DNA from: Tranzscheliella williamsii
Taxonomy: Eukaryota > Basidiomycota > Ustilaginomycetes > Ustilaginales > Ustilaginaceae
Direction: 5' to 3'
Length of the DNA: 64,000 nucleotides
Assembly (NCBI GenBank): GCA_023212725.1
Contig: JALBYF010000057.1
Location: 54,368 to 118,367 of the forward strand
Position numbers and translations under genes: made by a program. This document shows, piece by piece, positions 39,264 through 48,588 of the stretch (positions are counted from its first letter, which is position 1; each line of letters begins with the position of its first letter). The notes under the pieces were generated by a model that was not told where the DNA came from, ran no database searches, and worked only from the letters and a program-made list of their open reading frames with translations.

Positions 39264-40895
39264 CTACAACCACTCGATGGTAGCAGGAGGCTTGCTGGAG
39301 ATGTCGAGAACGACGCGGTTGACACCCTGCACCTCGTTGGTGATGCGGTTGGAGACCTTGGAGAGGAAGTCGGCGGGGAAGGGGTACCAGGTCGCGGTCA
39401 TGAAGTCGGTGGTGGCTGCGGCGCGGAGGGCGATGACCTGGTCGTAGGTGCGCCTGTCGCCCTGGACGCCGACGGCACGGACCGGGAGGAGCACCGCAAA
39501 GGCCTGCGAGATCTGGTCGTAGAGACCAGCAGCGCGGATCTCCTCAATGTAGATACTGTCGGCATGCTGCAGGATCTTAACCTGCTCTTTCGTCACCACG
39601 CCGAGGATGCGAATCGCAAGACCGGGGCCGGGGAAGGGATGTCGGCCGACAAGGTGGGCTGGGATGCCCAGCAGCCTGCCCAAGACGCGCACTTCGTCCT
39701 TGAAGAGCTCTCGCAGCGGCTCGATCAGCCTGAGCTTCATGTCCTCCAGAAGACCTCCGACGTTGTGGTGCGTCTTGATGGTCTCGGAAGGGCCCTTGAA
39801 GGAAATGCTCTCGATAACGTCGGGGTAGAGGGTTCCCTGGAGTAGATGCTCGAACTTTCCCTTGGCCTCCTGAGGCTTGCCCGCAGCAAGAGCAGCGGCC
39901 TCCTCGTCCTCCGCCTCCTTTTCGAGCTTGGCAACCTCGGCCTCAAAAACGTGGATAAAGGTGTTGCCGATGATCTTCCTCTTCTGCTCGGGATCCTCGA
40001 CGTCTTTGAGCTTGGACAAAAACTGCTCGGAAGCATCCACGACGGTGAGGTTGACGCCGAGTTCCTTGGAGAGCATCTCGTAGACCTGGGCCGCCTCGTT
40101 GGTACGCAACACGCCGTTGTCTACCATTACGGCGTGGAATCGGTCTCCGATCGCCTCGTGCATGAGCTTGGCGGCAACGGAAGAGTCGACACCGCCAGAA
40201 ATGGCGCCGAGGACCTGACCCTTGGGGCCGACAATCTCTCGAATCCGCTTGATCTCCTTGTCGATAAAGGTCTCCATGGTCCAGTCTCTTCGGCATCCGC
40301 AGATGGAGATAAAGTTGTCGAACAGCTCCTTGCCACGCACACTGTGGGTGACCTCGGGGTGGAACTGAACACCGTAGATAGGTTTGGTCTTGTGGGCCAT
40401 GCCGGCAAAGGGCGCGGTGGGCGTCCTACCGATGACCTCAAAGTCTACAGGAGGCTTGGAGAGCTGATCTCCGTGCGACATCCACACCTGGACGCTTCCT
40501 TCCCAGTTCTTGAAGAGCGCATCGAGATGGGGGTTGCCTGTCTTTACAATATCGATCATGGCGTGGCCGTACTCCCTCTTGTCGTGCGGGTCTACCTTTC
40601 CGCCGTGGTTCCATGCGATCTCTTGCAACCCGTAACAGATGCCGAGGACAGGCACGCCGGCGGTGAAGACGTCTGGGTCGACTCTGGGCGCCACATCATC
40701 ATAGACAGAGTAGGGGGAACCGGATAAGATGATGCCCTTGGGAGTCCAGTCGAGGTCTTTGATCTTCTGAGTGCAGGGAAGCATCTCACAGTAGACGTTC
40801 AGCTCTCGACATCTTCGGGTGATGAGATGGGAGTACTGCGAGCCAAAGTCGAGGATGAGGATCGAGTCATACTGCGAGTGGATGGCTTCCGACAT
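39264..40895 (-). CDS. GUA1: GMP synthase (glutamine-hydrolysing)
   Basis: Converts XMP to GMP using glutamine and ATP, the last step of de novo guanine nucleotide synthesis, in the cytosol. 543 aa from the ATG at 40895 ([18 protein letters not shown]), close to the fungal standard of about 525-540. The class I glutamine amidotransferase domain shows nucleophile Cys87 in GICYGLQEI and the His/Glu pair in [11 protein letters not shown] (179/181). The ATP-pyrophosphatase loop is SGGVDSS (233-239). The C-terminal dimerisation domain contains [13 protein letters not shown] and ends [12 protein letters not shown], as in all GMP synthases. The frame opens upstream with TTG. No intron. It is divergent from the phosphatase gene. 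Confidence 0.97.
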   Translation of the reverse strand: MSEAIHSQYDSILILDFGSQYSHLITRRCRELNVYCEMLPCTQKIKDLDWTPKGIILSGSPYSVYDDVAPRVDPDVFTAGVPVLGICYGLQEIAWNHGGKVDPHDKREYGHAMIDIVKTGNPHLDALFKNWEGSVQVWMSHGDQLSKPPVDFEVIGRTPTAPFAGMAHKTKPIYGVQFHPEVTHSVRGKELFDNFISICGCRRDWTMETFIDKEIKRIREIVGPKGQVLGAISGGVDSSVAAKLMHEAIGDRFHAVMVDNGVLRTNEAAQVYEMLSKELGVNLTVVDASEQFLSKLKDVEDPEQKRKIIGNTFIHVFEAEVAKLEKEAEDEEAAALAAGKPQEAKGKFEHLLQGTLYPDVIESISFKGPSETIKTHHNVGGLLEDMKLRLIEPLRELFKDEVRVLGRLLGIPAHLVGRHPFPGPGLAIRILGVVTKEQVKILQHADSIYIEEIRAAGLYDQISQAFAVLLPVRAVGVQGDRRTYDQVIALRAAATTDFMTATWYPFPADFLSKVSNRITNEVQGVNRVVLDISSKPPATIEWL

Positions 40896-41273
40896 CCTGG
40901 GGAGCGAGAGGCGGGGTAAGGGCGTCGATAGGGAAAGGATGGGTCGGACGATGTCCAAGAAGGAAAGCAAGCCATTAAGGGGCCAACGTCTATGCTCTCT
41001 AGCGGAGGAGTTCGAGTCTCTTCTGACTCGGTGCTGTTAGTGCTGATTTCCAAATTTTTCCTTTCTGCGCAAAGCACACCAACGGTGAATTTTGTCCAAA
41101 AATAGGATCGGCGATGCTGTCATGGATCGGGCCTGGCAATCTCATCCGCGGGCATAAACCGCGCCTTTTGAATTGCCCCGCCTTTGGAGCCAAGCATCAT
41201 GAAAGCTTGCCACCCAAGCTGACGCTTCCGAGTCCATCACCAACGCAGCATTGGCATCCTCTTCCGTCGGTCG
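40896..41273. other. Divergent intergenic region, GUA1 / histidine phosphatase
   Basis: About 380 bp between divergent starts; nothing beyond a presumed shared promoter is seen. Confidence 0.5.
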
Positions 41274-42425
41274 ATGGTGAGTGTTCGATTGGAACATGCC
41301 ACCCTTACGCTGATACGCCATGCAGAGACGACGGGGAACTTGAATCGAGTCCTGCAGGGCGTGACCGACTCTCCGTTGACCGTCTACGGCCAGGCCCAGG
41401 TCGAGGCGTTATCCAGGGCGTGGGCTACGACGCTGGATTCGAGCGGTCCTACCTCTGTCAATGCATTGGACCTGCCTCCGCCTTCGTTGGTCGTATGTAG
41501 TCCGATAGGGCGCGCACGCAAGACGGCTGAAGCGGTTTGGGCCGCCTGCGCCGCAACCGACAGGCTCAGCGACTCGACCATTACGCTTGGGAAGAAAGCG
41601 GGCTGCTCTGCCACCGGTCCGTCTTGCTTTGCCTCGTTGCCAAGCCGCCAGCAAGTAGCGGAAGAAGTCGTATTTGCCGGCCCAGGCGGAAGGATACCGC
41701 TCGTCGTCGACGCGGGACTGGCTGAGAAGGATTTCGGACGGAAGGAGTCGACACGCGGAGGCGTTCACATCCCAGGCTTTGCCACGCGCCAGGCGGCAGG
41801 AGAAACGCGAGCGGCGTTCATGGCAAGGGTCGAGCAAGTCGGCTTGGAGTGGATCAACGCAGCAGCTGCAGCTGTCCACCGCTCGACTGACGATAGGCGT
41901 CCGCATATCCTTCTTGTCACGCACGGCATGTGGATCTCGACCTTTCTCACAGTGCATCCGCCGACGAGCATCAGCCAGGTATCCAGTCAAGCCGGCTTCC
42001 TCCCCTTTGCCGCTAACACGGGCATCTTCAGCCTCAAGGTGTCTGCTCCGCCTCAGGCTGGCTCGAAATGCACTACCGAGCTCTTCAAGATCAACGATAT
42101 CCGTCATCTTGCCAGTATCAAACGTCAAAAGGGCGGCATTGGCAGATCTGCTTTCGACAACAAGCAGACCAAGCTCAACCGCTTTTTTTCTTCCACTGTC
42201 CCCGCAAGCACAGCCGCATCCACATCGGCAGGAGCCACAACCGCGACCACGTCGGCGACAATTACATTGGCGACCAATGCAGACGCCACATCTGCGACTA
42301 CAGCTGCTGCTGCTACTCGAGCCTCTGATGTGCCCGCTTCCGCCACGGAAGAAACGGCCAAGCAGTCCGACATGGCTGCCCGTCCCTCCAAAAAACGCAA
42401 GACGGTTCTGTCGAGCACCAAGTAG
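41274..42425 (+). CDS. Histidine phosphatase superfamily protein (phosphoglycerate mutase/TIGAR-like)
   Basis: Branch-1 histidine phosphatase; relatives include TIGAR-type fructose-2,6-bisphosphatases and broad phosphatases. 383 aa from the ATG at 41274. The N-terminal motif LIRHAETTGNLNRVLQGVTD carries the phospho-accepting His (His in RHA), followed by DSPLTVYGQAQVEAL. The second conserved His is in LLVTHGMWIST, preceded by an acidic residue in VVDAGLAEKDFGRKES. Unusually, the RHG signature is RHA. The last 110 residues are a low-complexity Ala/Thr/Ser-rich tail ending in a basic KKRKTVLSSTK that could be a nuclear signal (inference). Substrate unknown. Confidence 0.8.
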   Translation: MVSVRLEHATLTLIRHAETTGNLNRVLQGVTDSPLTVYGQAQVEALSRAWATTLDSSGPTSVNALDLPPPSLVVCSPIGRARKTAEAVWAACAATDRLSDSTITLGKKAGCSATGPSCFASLPSRQQVAEEVVFAGPGGRIPLVVDAGLAEKDFGRKESTRGGVHIPGFATRQAAGETRAAFMARVEQVGLEWINAAAAAVHRSTDDRRPHILLVTHGMWISTFLTVHPPTSISQVSSQAGFLPFAANTGIFSLKVSAPPQAGSKCTTELFKINDIRHLASIKRQKGGIGRSAFDNKQTKLNRFFSSTVPASTAASTSAGATTATTSATITLATNADATSATTAAAATRASDVPASATEETAKQSDMAARPSKKRKTVLSSTK

Positions 42426-42839
42426 CACCAAGTAGCATGGCGCAACTACCCCTGATGGTACGCAAGATGCTTGACAGCGCGAATGCAGTATGCTATCCCC
42501 ATTGAGCCTCATGAGGCGCAGTGTGAAGCGAGAAAGGGTTCAGCGCGTAACTTTAACATGGACCCTGTGTAAGAATTCGCCACAACGGCCGAGTGTGAGT
42601 GCAAGTCAGTCACCGGTGAGTATGAGCGTGAGTGTGAGTGTGAGTTGTGAGTTGTGAGCTGTTGAGTGAGAGTGTTGAGTGGGAGTGCTGCCGTGCTGAT
42701 CCGGTCTGGCGACATCCACGATCGCTCTATTCGTCTGGCTGAGCTGGCTGGCCCTTGTCAACAAGCAGCGACCCGGCAACACCTCTTCGTTACCCAGCTC
42801 AGCGAAGGATAGCGCCTCGATCCGCTGCGGCTCGTAGAG
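42426..42839. other. Intergenic region between phosphatase and RING ligase genes
   Basis: About 410 bp, containing a GTGAGT-rich imperfect repeat at 42591-42690 upstream of the RING gene. No gene seen. Confidence 0.5.
42591..42690. repeat. Imperfect GTGAGT-type hexamer repeat
   Basis: About 100 bp of degenerate GAGTGT/GTGAGT units with some TTGTGA interruptions, in the presumed promoter or leader of the RING ligase gene. Each unit resembles a 5' splice-site consensus, which could confuse intron prediction. Confidence 0.7.
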
Positions 42840-44885
42840 ATGTCGTCGCCTCGGTCAGAACCGCCCAGGTCGGCAAGTGAAGCGGCTACAGGTGCGCAGC
42901 GGCCCAATATCAACCAGATGGCCTTCTGTCACGAGTGTGGCATCGAGATACGTCCGCTCATGACACCCGACCCGACGTGCCCACGCTGCAACGGCCAGTT
43001 TGTCGAGATCATTGAGGAGGGTACGACGTCGGATGCGCTTGGTTTTGATCTGCTGCAGGATGAGGAGGAGCATGGCACCTTTCCCTTTCCCTTTGGTACA
43101 GCGGGGACCCCATTTGGCCCGGGAGGATCGGGTCCAGCAGGTAATCCGCAGGGTGGTCGCAGAGCCCAACCGGTACCGGTCGACCTGGGCAGCCTGCTCA
43201 GCGCGCTGCTGACGGGTGCCGCTGCTGGACCCCTCGCTCCCTCTCCCAGTACTGCCGTCCCGCGAGCCCGCAACTCCGCTTCAGCTGCTCCCCACCAGCG
43301 AGACCCCTTGGCCGCTTCTCCGCCAGATGCAGATGCGCGTCCGGAAACCAACAATCATCCCGAGCAGTACCGCCGCTCCGGCGCGGCTTCTTTGGGCCCC
43401 CTCGGCGTTCAGTGGAATCTGCAGTATGGCTCGGCCGCCAGCGACCCCTACCGACATCTCTCCGAACACGAGCAAGAGCGACAGCAACAAGCCAACAACA
43501 CAACCATGCCCGGCTCTTTCGCGCAGCCGCAGTCACAGCACCAGACAGCCAATCTTCGTTCGCCACAGCAGCAGACAGGAGATGTTCGTTCGCCGCCGAC
43601 GCTGTCCAACTTTCTGCGCTTCGCGTTCGGCTCAGACCCTCACCAGGCATCAGGTGGTAGTCCGTCGCAGCAGATACAAGAGGAGCGGCGCGGGTCGGCA
43701 ACAGACGTACACGACGGCGATGACTACGTGCACGACGATGGCATGGGTGGCGCCGGAAGTTCGGCCGACGGAAGGCGATTCAACCACGACAACCAGCGTA
43801 CCTACCACCAACCGCCGTCGTCGCCACCGTCGTCGCCACCGACGGAACTGCCGCCCGAGCTGCAAGGCCTGCGCAATCTGTTTGCAGGTCTGTTTGGCGG
43901 CGAGGGTGGCAACGGTGGCGCCTTTTTCGACTTTCTCGCGCCCGGCGGCGGGGCACGCGGTCAGTGGGGCGACTATGTGCTCGGCCAGCAAGGGCTGGAC
44001 GATATTATCAGCCAGCTCATGGAGCAAACACAGGGGTCGACAGCGCCACCTCCCGCCGGCGACGCCGAGATCGACCGGCTGGAACGCTTCACGCTGTCCG
44101 ACACGAAACGCATCCACGACGCCAAGAATGACGACTGTCCGACGTGCAAGGATGACTTCCTCCCGCCGCAGCCCGCCACCGCCGATGCCGCCGATAAGCA
44201 GGACGACGCACAGCAGCAGGAGCTCATAGCGATGCCCTGCAACCATATCTTCCATGTAGACTGCCTGGTGCCGTGGCTGAAGATGCACGGCACCTGCCCC
44301 GTCTGTCGGATCAGCATCGTCAAGCCCAGCGACGACGCCCAGCCCGGCGCTGACGACAGCACAGACGGCGGTGGCGGCACCGACCCTTCTGCCAACGCTG
44401 GCGGCCATGCCAACGCTAGCAGTCGAGATGCGGCCGGACAGCCGACGAGGGAGGAAGCCACATCCGCGGGCGGGTCACGCTCGCCTTCGCATCCGTTGAG
44501 CAATCTGTTTGGGGCGGGGGCGGGGGGAGCGGAGGGGTCGGGTGGCGAGAGCACTGGCTCGTGGCGGGGCGAGGGGGGTGATGCGGGGGGTGGTTCGGCG
44601 GGGATGCCGCTGCCGTGGACGTCGGCGACGATCCATCCGATGCTGGGCACGTCGACGACGCTCACCTCGACCGTCTACCCGTCTGCGCCGGTGGGGTCGA
44701 GCGACGCCGGCGCGCGCGCGTACGAGGTGGTCAACGCCATCGTCTCCAGCCCGCCGCTGGTCTCCGACGGCGCGGACTACTTCCTCCGCATGTCCGCCGA
44801 GCCCTCCCCGCCCGCCGCCTCGCATACCCCGCCACCGCCCAACCCCCGCGCCGGCCCGTCGCTAGAGCCAGATGAGCTGGACTAG
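42840..44885 (+). CDS. RING-H2 E3 ubiquitin ligase (RNF126/RNF115-like)
   Basis: Probable cytosolic E3 ligase in protein quality control. 681 aa from the ATG at 42840. The N-terminal zinc ribbon (about residues 29-55: FCHECGIEIRPLM, CPRCNGQFVEII) is characteristic of RNF126/RNF115-type ligases and binds clients or ubiquitin in those proteins. A long Gln/Ser/Pro/Gly-rich region follows, then FAGLFGGEGGNGGAFFDFL. The RING-H2 domain (about 433-490) has CPTC, then CNHIFHVDCLVPWLKMHG and CPVC; its first loop is long (30 residues between C2 and C3). The C-terminal 190 residues are disordered. The nucleotide composition flips from G-rich to C-rich around 44720. Confidence 0.9.
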   Translation: MSSPRSEPPRSASEAATGAQRPNINQMAFCHECGIEIRPLMTPDPTCPRCNGQFVEIIEEGTTSDALGFDLLQDEEEHGTFPFPFGTAGTPFGPGGSGPAGNPQGGRRAQPVPVDLGSLLSALLTGAAAGPLAPSPSTAVPRARNSASAAPHQRDPLAASPPDADARPETNNHPEQYRRSGAASLGPLGVQWNLQYGSAASDPYRHLSEHEQERQQQANNTTMPGSFAQPQSQHQTANLRSPQQQTGDVRSPPTLSNFLRFAFGSDPHQASGGSPSQQIQEERRGSATDVHDGDDYVHDDGMGGAGSSADGRRFNHDNQRTYHQPPSSPPSSPPTELPPELQGLRNLFAGLFGGEGGNGGAFFDFLAPGGGARGQWGDYVLGQQGLDDIISQLMEQTQGSTAPPPAGDAEIDRLERFTLSDTKRIHDAKNDDCPTCKDDFLPPQPATADAADKQDDAQQQELIAMPCNHIFHVDCLVPWLKMHGTCPVCRISIVKPSDDAQPGADDSTDGGGGTDPSANAGGHANASSRDAAGQPTREEATSAGGSRSPSHPLSNLFGAGAGGAEGSGGESTGSWRGEGGDAGGGSAGMPLPWTSATIHPMLGTSTTLTSTVYPSAPVGSSDAGARAYEVVNAIVSSPPLVSDGADYFLRMSAEPSPPAASHTPPPPNPRAGPSLEPDELD

Positions 44886-45020
44886 CGCGCCGGCACAAAC
44901 ACGCTTTGCAAGACATACGAGCCTACGCACTGCACATACCGCGCGTCTGTGCTGGTGGATACACTGTGTGTCTGTGGGATGGAGCGCGATGGGGCGCGGC
45001 TAGGATACAGTGGGCACCGG

Positions 45021-45768
45021 CTAGTCGTCGTCTTCGTCGCGGCGGTAGGCGACCATGGCATCGACGCGGTGGACGTGGGTGCTGAAGCTGCGCAGGCGGA
45101 CCTGTTCCGCCTGGCCCTCGGCGATCAGGCGCGCGTCCGAGTCGATCCACTCGGCCGGCGCTTCTGCCGAGGCATTGGTGTATGCCAGGATCTGGAACGC
45201 ACCTGTGCGCCGGTGGTAGCATCGACAAAGCAGCGCGGTGCATCAGCGTCAGCGTGCGCGCGCACGGAACGGGGGGTTAGGGGGGGGACTTACACGGCTC
45301 TTCGAGGACGGGAAGGAAGGTGCAACTCGCAGTGATCTGCTTGATGATGGCGGCGATTTCGGCGCGGACCTGTGCGTCGGTCTTGGTCTTGGGCGGTGTG
45401 GCGGTGTCCGGGGTGGCCGAGTCTGGGAGCGGGTCGTTGAGGACCTGCACGTCGAACTGCCAGCGCTCGCGGGTGTGGCCCGAGTCCTTCTCTATAACGA
45501 CGACGACGAGGCGCGTCACATCACCCCGCTCGAGCCAGCGCTGCAGCTGCGCCATAGCCGCCTCGAGATACTCGGCCAGCCCGTCGTCGGTAGTGACCAG
45601 CATCTGCAGCCCGTACTTCTTGACCGTCTTGAAGTCGTCCGACGGATAGATGCCGCGCTGGTAGAGGATCGACTGCACCGAGTAGGCAAAGAACTCGTGC
45701 ACCAGCGCCGTCGAGCCCTTGAGCGACAGATGCGTCCGCGTCGCCGCCGCCGCCTGTGCCGTCGCCAT
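45021..45768 (-). CDS. MAD2: Spindle assembly checkpoint protein Mad2 (HORMA)
   Basis: HORMA-domain protein that binds Mad1 at kinetochores and Cdc20 in the mitotic checkpoint complex, blocking APC/C. Exon 1 is 45768-45294 and exon 2 is 45202-45021; spliced length 657 nt, 218 aa. The intron has donor GTAAGT and acceptor CACAG in phase 1, and joins LEEP to CAFQILAYTNAS. Motifs: LKGSTALVHEFFAYSVQSIL, YQRGIYPSDDF and, in the C-terminal safety-belt region, LRSFSTHVHRVDAMVAYR, all close to Mad2 elsewhere. About 18 extra residues rich in Pro/Thr/Asp (DPLPDSATPDTATPPKTKT) are inserted after the FDVQV strand. It ends in an acidic RRDEDDD tail. Confidence 0.93.
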
Positions 45769-46090
45769 CCCGCTCGTCCCTCCGGCCTGCTACCCGTACG
45801 ATACCCACTACACTCGGCCTAGCCAACGACGTTCTTATGCCAACAGCCGCCAGTAATCCGCGGCACGGCGATGCAAGACTCGATGCGCAGTAGCCGTGGC
45901 GGGTCGACAGTGGTGGCGAGAGCGAACAAGCCCTCGCCCGGTGGAATGCGAATGTAACACCGAGGAGCAACACACCCACCGCCTGCCTGGCGCGCTGCCG
46001 TCACGTGCGGAGGCGCAACTGGACTGTTAGATCGACCCACCCTCTGTCGCTGCCTTCCACGACACCCGCCTGGAAGAGATCGACGCAGCC
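45769..46090. other. MAD2 upstream region
   Basis: About 320 bp upstream of MAD2, also upstream of a possible small plus-strand ORF at 46091. No distinct core promoter motif seen. Confidence 0.4.
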
Positions 46091-46237
46091 ATGTCTGCCT
46101 TCGAGGGCCCTCCTCACCCCGGTCCCCCTGGCTACGACAGCAGCAATGCCCACGCCGAGTGCCAACACCTCTACCCACACGACACCATAGCCGTTGTTCT
46201 ACTTGCCATACCGATACTGACAGGGGTGGATACATGA
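46091..46237 (+). CDS. Candidate 48-aa small ORF with a hydrophobic tail
   Basis: Unrecognised. The ATG at 46091 sits in a good context (GCAGCCATGT). The frame reads MSAFEGPPHPGPPGYDSS, then a His/Cys-containing stretch and TIAVVLLAIPILTG, a possible membrane segment, before TGA at 46235-46237. Codons are C-ending (TTC, GGC, CAC, TAC, GAC, ACC) like real genes here, and neither strand has another gene in this interval. It would be divergent from MAD2. It could be a small membrane protein, the first exon of a spliced gene, or chance. Confidence 0.3.
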   Translation: MSAFEGPPHPGPPGYDSSNAHAECQHLYPHDTIAVVLLAIPILTGVDT

Positions 46238-46329
46238 ATCGCGGCACGCCATAAGTGAGATCGAGGTGAAGAGGAGGAACCGCTCGAGGTCTCTCCCCTA
46301 TACAGCCGACGCCAAAGACCAGTGGCCGG

Positions 46330-46368
46330 CTCCAGTTCGGTGCTCCAGTTCGGTGCTCCAGTTCGGTG
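46330..46368. repeat. Three exact tandem copies of a 13-bp unit
   Basis: Unit CTCCAGTTCGGTG at 46330-46342, 46343-46355 and 46356-46368, just beyond the stop codon of the aldehyde dehydrogenase, so probably in its 3' UTR. Confidence 0.9.
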
Positions 46369-46387
46369 ATTGCGGGAGCCAGGTAGG

Positions 46388-47914
46388 CTAGAGATAGCTG
46401 AAGGGCGTGGCACGGCCGGCCTGGAGGGTGATGCCCTTGGTCTGGGTGAACTCGCGGATGCCGTCGGGGCCGTTAAAGCGGCCGTAGCCCGAGTTTTTCC
46501 AGCCGCCGTGGGGCATGGCGGGGTCGTCGTGGACGGGCTGTGAATTGATGTGGACCTGGCCTGCGTCGATGCGGTCGGCGAGGGCGAGGCCGGCGGTGTG
46601 GTCGCGCGTAAAGATGGATGCTGCCAGACCGTAGTCGGAGCTGTTGGCGATCTGGACCGCCTCGTCGATCGAGGCAAACGTGATCAGCGAGAGGAGCGGG
46701 CCAAAGGTCTCCTCCGAGTAGATCTTCATCCCCTTGCCGACGCCGCCGAGCATGACGGGCTGGACCAGCGCGCCGTCAAAGCCCGGCTGGCCCACCACCA
46801 CCTTGGCGCCCTTCTGCACCGCGTCGTCAAACAGCATCTTGAGCCGCTCGCCCGACGCGGCGGTAAAGACGCCGCGCATGCCGTGCGTGTCGTCCATCGC
46901 CTGGCCGCGCTTGGCGGTAAAGATCGCCTTGTGCTCTTCAAACTGGCTACGCACCACCTCCTGCAGCTGCGCCGCCACGTCCTGGTGAACGACGACATTG
47001 TTGACCGCCATGCAGATCTGGTTGCTGTTGAGGTAGCCGCCAAACAGGATGGCATTGGCCGCAAGCTCGAGGTCGGCGTCGGCAAGCACAACCACCGGCG
47101 CCTTGCCGCCGAGCTCGAGCACGACCGGCTTGAGATGCTGTGCCGCCGTGGCGGCGATGATGCGGCCGACGCGGGTAGAGCCGGTGAAGTTGATCTTGCG
47201 CACCTTGGGATGGGCGATCAGGGCCTCGGTGACCTGCGGAGCGTCTGCAGGGTCGACGTGGACGACGTTGAGGACGCCGGGGGGGAGGCCTGCGTCGATG
47301 AGCAGCTGTGCGACGGTGAGGTGGACGCGCGGGGCGAACTCGCTCGACTTGAGCACGGCCGTGTTGCCGGCGACGATCGGATACAGCACCGAGCGGAGGC
47401 CGAGGAGGAACGGGGCATTCCAGGGCGCGATGGCGAGGACGACGCCGTAGGGTTCGCGCTTTACAATCTTGGTTGCGCCGTCGGCCGAGGCAGGCAAGAT
47501 TTCGCCCTTGAGGGCATGGGCGATCGACGCGGCACACTCGGCGAGGTGGGTGGTGGCGAGCACGCTGAGTTCGTACATCGCCATGCCGCGCGGCAGCACT
47601 GTCTCCTCCATTGTCAGCCGGCAGTACTCGTCGATGCGCTCCTTGAGCAGCGCCAGCGCCTTGAGCACAATCTCTCTGCGCTCGCTCGGCGGCGTCGCCT
47701 TCCACGCGCCCAACGCCGCCGCCGCCGCATCTACCGCCCGCGTCGCCTCGTCCACCGAGCAGCACTGCACCTCGTGCAGCACCTCGCGCTCCCCCTCCGC
47801 CACGTCCGTCCGGTAGACCGCATACCTCTTCTGCGTCGCAAACGCCCCGTTGTCAATCACGCACGCCAGCGGCGTCGACATGACAAAATCATCCGTGCCC
47901 GTACCTGCCGACAT
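46388..47914 (-). CDS. NAD(P)-dependent aldehyde dehydrogenase (aromatic-aldehyde type)
   Basis: Oxidises aldehydes to acids; the sequence is nearest in style to salicylaldehyde/vanillin dehydrogenases. 508 aa from the ATG at 47914. Motifs: VLAIAPWNAPFLLGLRSVLY, NTAVLKSSEFAP, INFTGSTRVGR (cofactor loop), the general-base Glu in LELGGKAPVVVL, and the nucleophile Cys in NSNQICMAVNN (about residue 301), then YSEETFGPLLSLI and GYGRFNGPDGIREFTQTKG. The frame continues to an ATG at 48019, but a TATAAAT overlaps that codon, arguing that transcription starts downstream of it; 47914 or 47881 is then the start. If 48019 is used, the added Arg-rich 35 residues could act as a mitochondrial presequence. 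Confidence 0.9.
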   Translation of the reverse strand: MSAGTGTDDFVMSTPLACVIDNGAFATQKRYAVYRTDVAEGEREVLHEVQCCSVDEATRAVDAAAAALGAWKATPPSERREIVLKALALLKERIDEYCRLTMEETVLPRGMAMYELSVLATTHLAECAASIAHALKGEILPASADGATKIVKREPYGVVLAIAPWNAPFLLGLRSVLYPIVAGNTAVLKSSEFAPRVHLTVAQLLIDAGLPPGVLNVVHVDPADAPQVTEALIAHPKVRKINFTGSTRVGRIIAATAAQHLKPVVLELGGKAPVVVLADADLELAANAILFGGYLNSNQICMAVNNVVVHQDVAAQLQEVVRSQFEEHKAIFTAKRGQAMDDTHGMRGVFTAASGERLKMLFDDAVQKGAKVVVGQPGFDGALVQPVMLGGVGKGMKIYSEETFGPLLSLITFASIDEAVQIANSSDYGLAASIFTRDHTAGLALADRIDAGQVHINSQPVHDDPAMPHGGWKNSGYGRFNGPDGIREFTQTKGITLQAGRATPFSYL

Positions 47915-48017
47915 CTTGCTCAACAGTGCCAAACTCTCGTGTCGCCAAACCTCAAGCGCGCGCGTGGATGGTCGTAGAGCTGTGCGGAAAGGGAACCCCC
48001 GGCTGGCGCAGTCGGCC

Positions 48018-48024
48018 ATTTATA
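48018..48024 (-). promoter_or_regulatory. TATA box for the aldehyde dehydrogenase gene
   Basis: Reads TATAAAT on the minus strand, about 105 bp before the ATG at 47914 and overlapping the more upstream ATG at 48019. Confidence 0.45.
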
Positions 48025-48511
48025 GGCTGTTCGTCGCCACCCCTTGCCGCCCAATGGCAGCTCGCCATCCGCCCCGCGCGCACCGAACAAATGCATAAGC
48101 GGCGTCTTCGCACCTACTTGAAAATCGGCTTACAAAGCTGAATCATCGCATCGCATCCACTTCGACACGGGAAAAGAGGCCGGGCGAGGCAGAGTCCTTT
48201 CGTCGACTGTGCGTGGCTTAGTTGGCCGGCGCGGGTCGCAGCACGCTTGACTGCGTTTCTTCGACGAGCGGGCGAGCCGTGGCCGCGACATCCGGCAGCG
48301 TTTCCCCGCCATATATGAACAAGTGAGGCTGTGCCGTCATTTCCCGCTGTCGTTGCCAACACCCCGCCCCACCCCGCCCCGCGTTCGGCTATCGCACAAG
48401 ACAGTCACAGTGCAAGATGTGACGCGAGGACAATGTGAGATCCAGTGACAGTTAAGGTACGCGAGCAGATCCGGCCGAAAGAGCGGGGAGGGACAAGACA
48501 GGGGACCGCCG
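48020..48511. other. Aldehyde dehydrogenase upstream region
   Basis: About 490 bp between the aldehyde dehydrogenase and the transcription-factor gene end. No ORF of note. Confidence 0.5.
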
Positions 48512-48588
48512 TGCGCGAGACAAGCGCAAGCGGCGCGCTCAGCCGTCCAGGAAGCGGAGCAGCATCTGCAGCGTCTCGTCCGCCTGGT
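48512..48588. repeat. Left copy of a 77-bp exact duplication next to the assembly gap
   Basis: Identical to 48689-48765. It contains the last codons and stop of the transcription-factor gene, ends directly at the N run, and therefore looks like an overlapping contig end. Confidence 0.95.

Noticed and set aside
46550..47977. 475-codon plus-strand frame opposite the aldehyde dehydrogenase
   Set aside because: Shadow of a conserved enzyme; no motif and no independent support.
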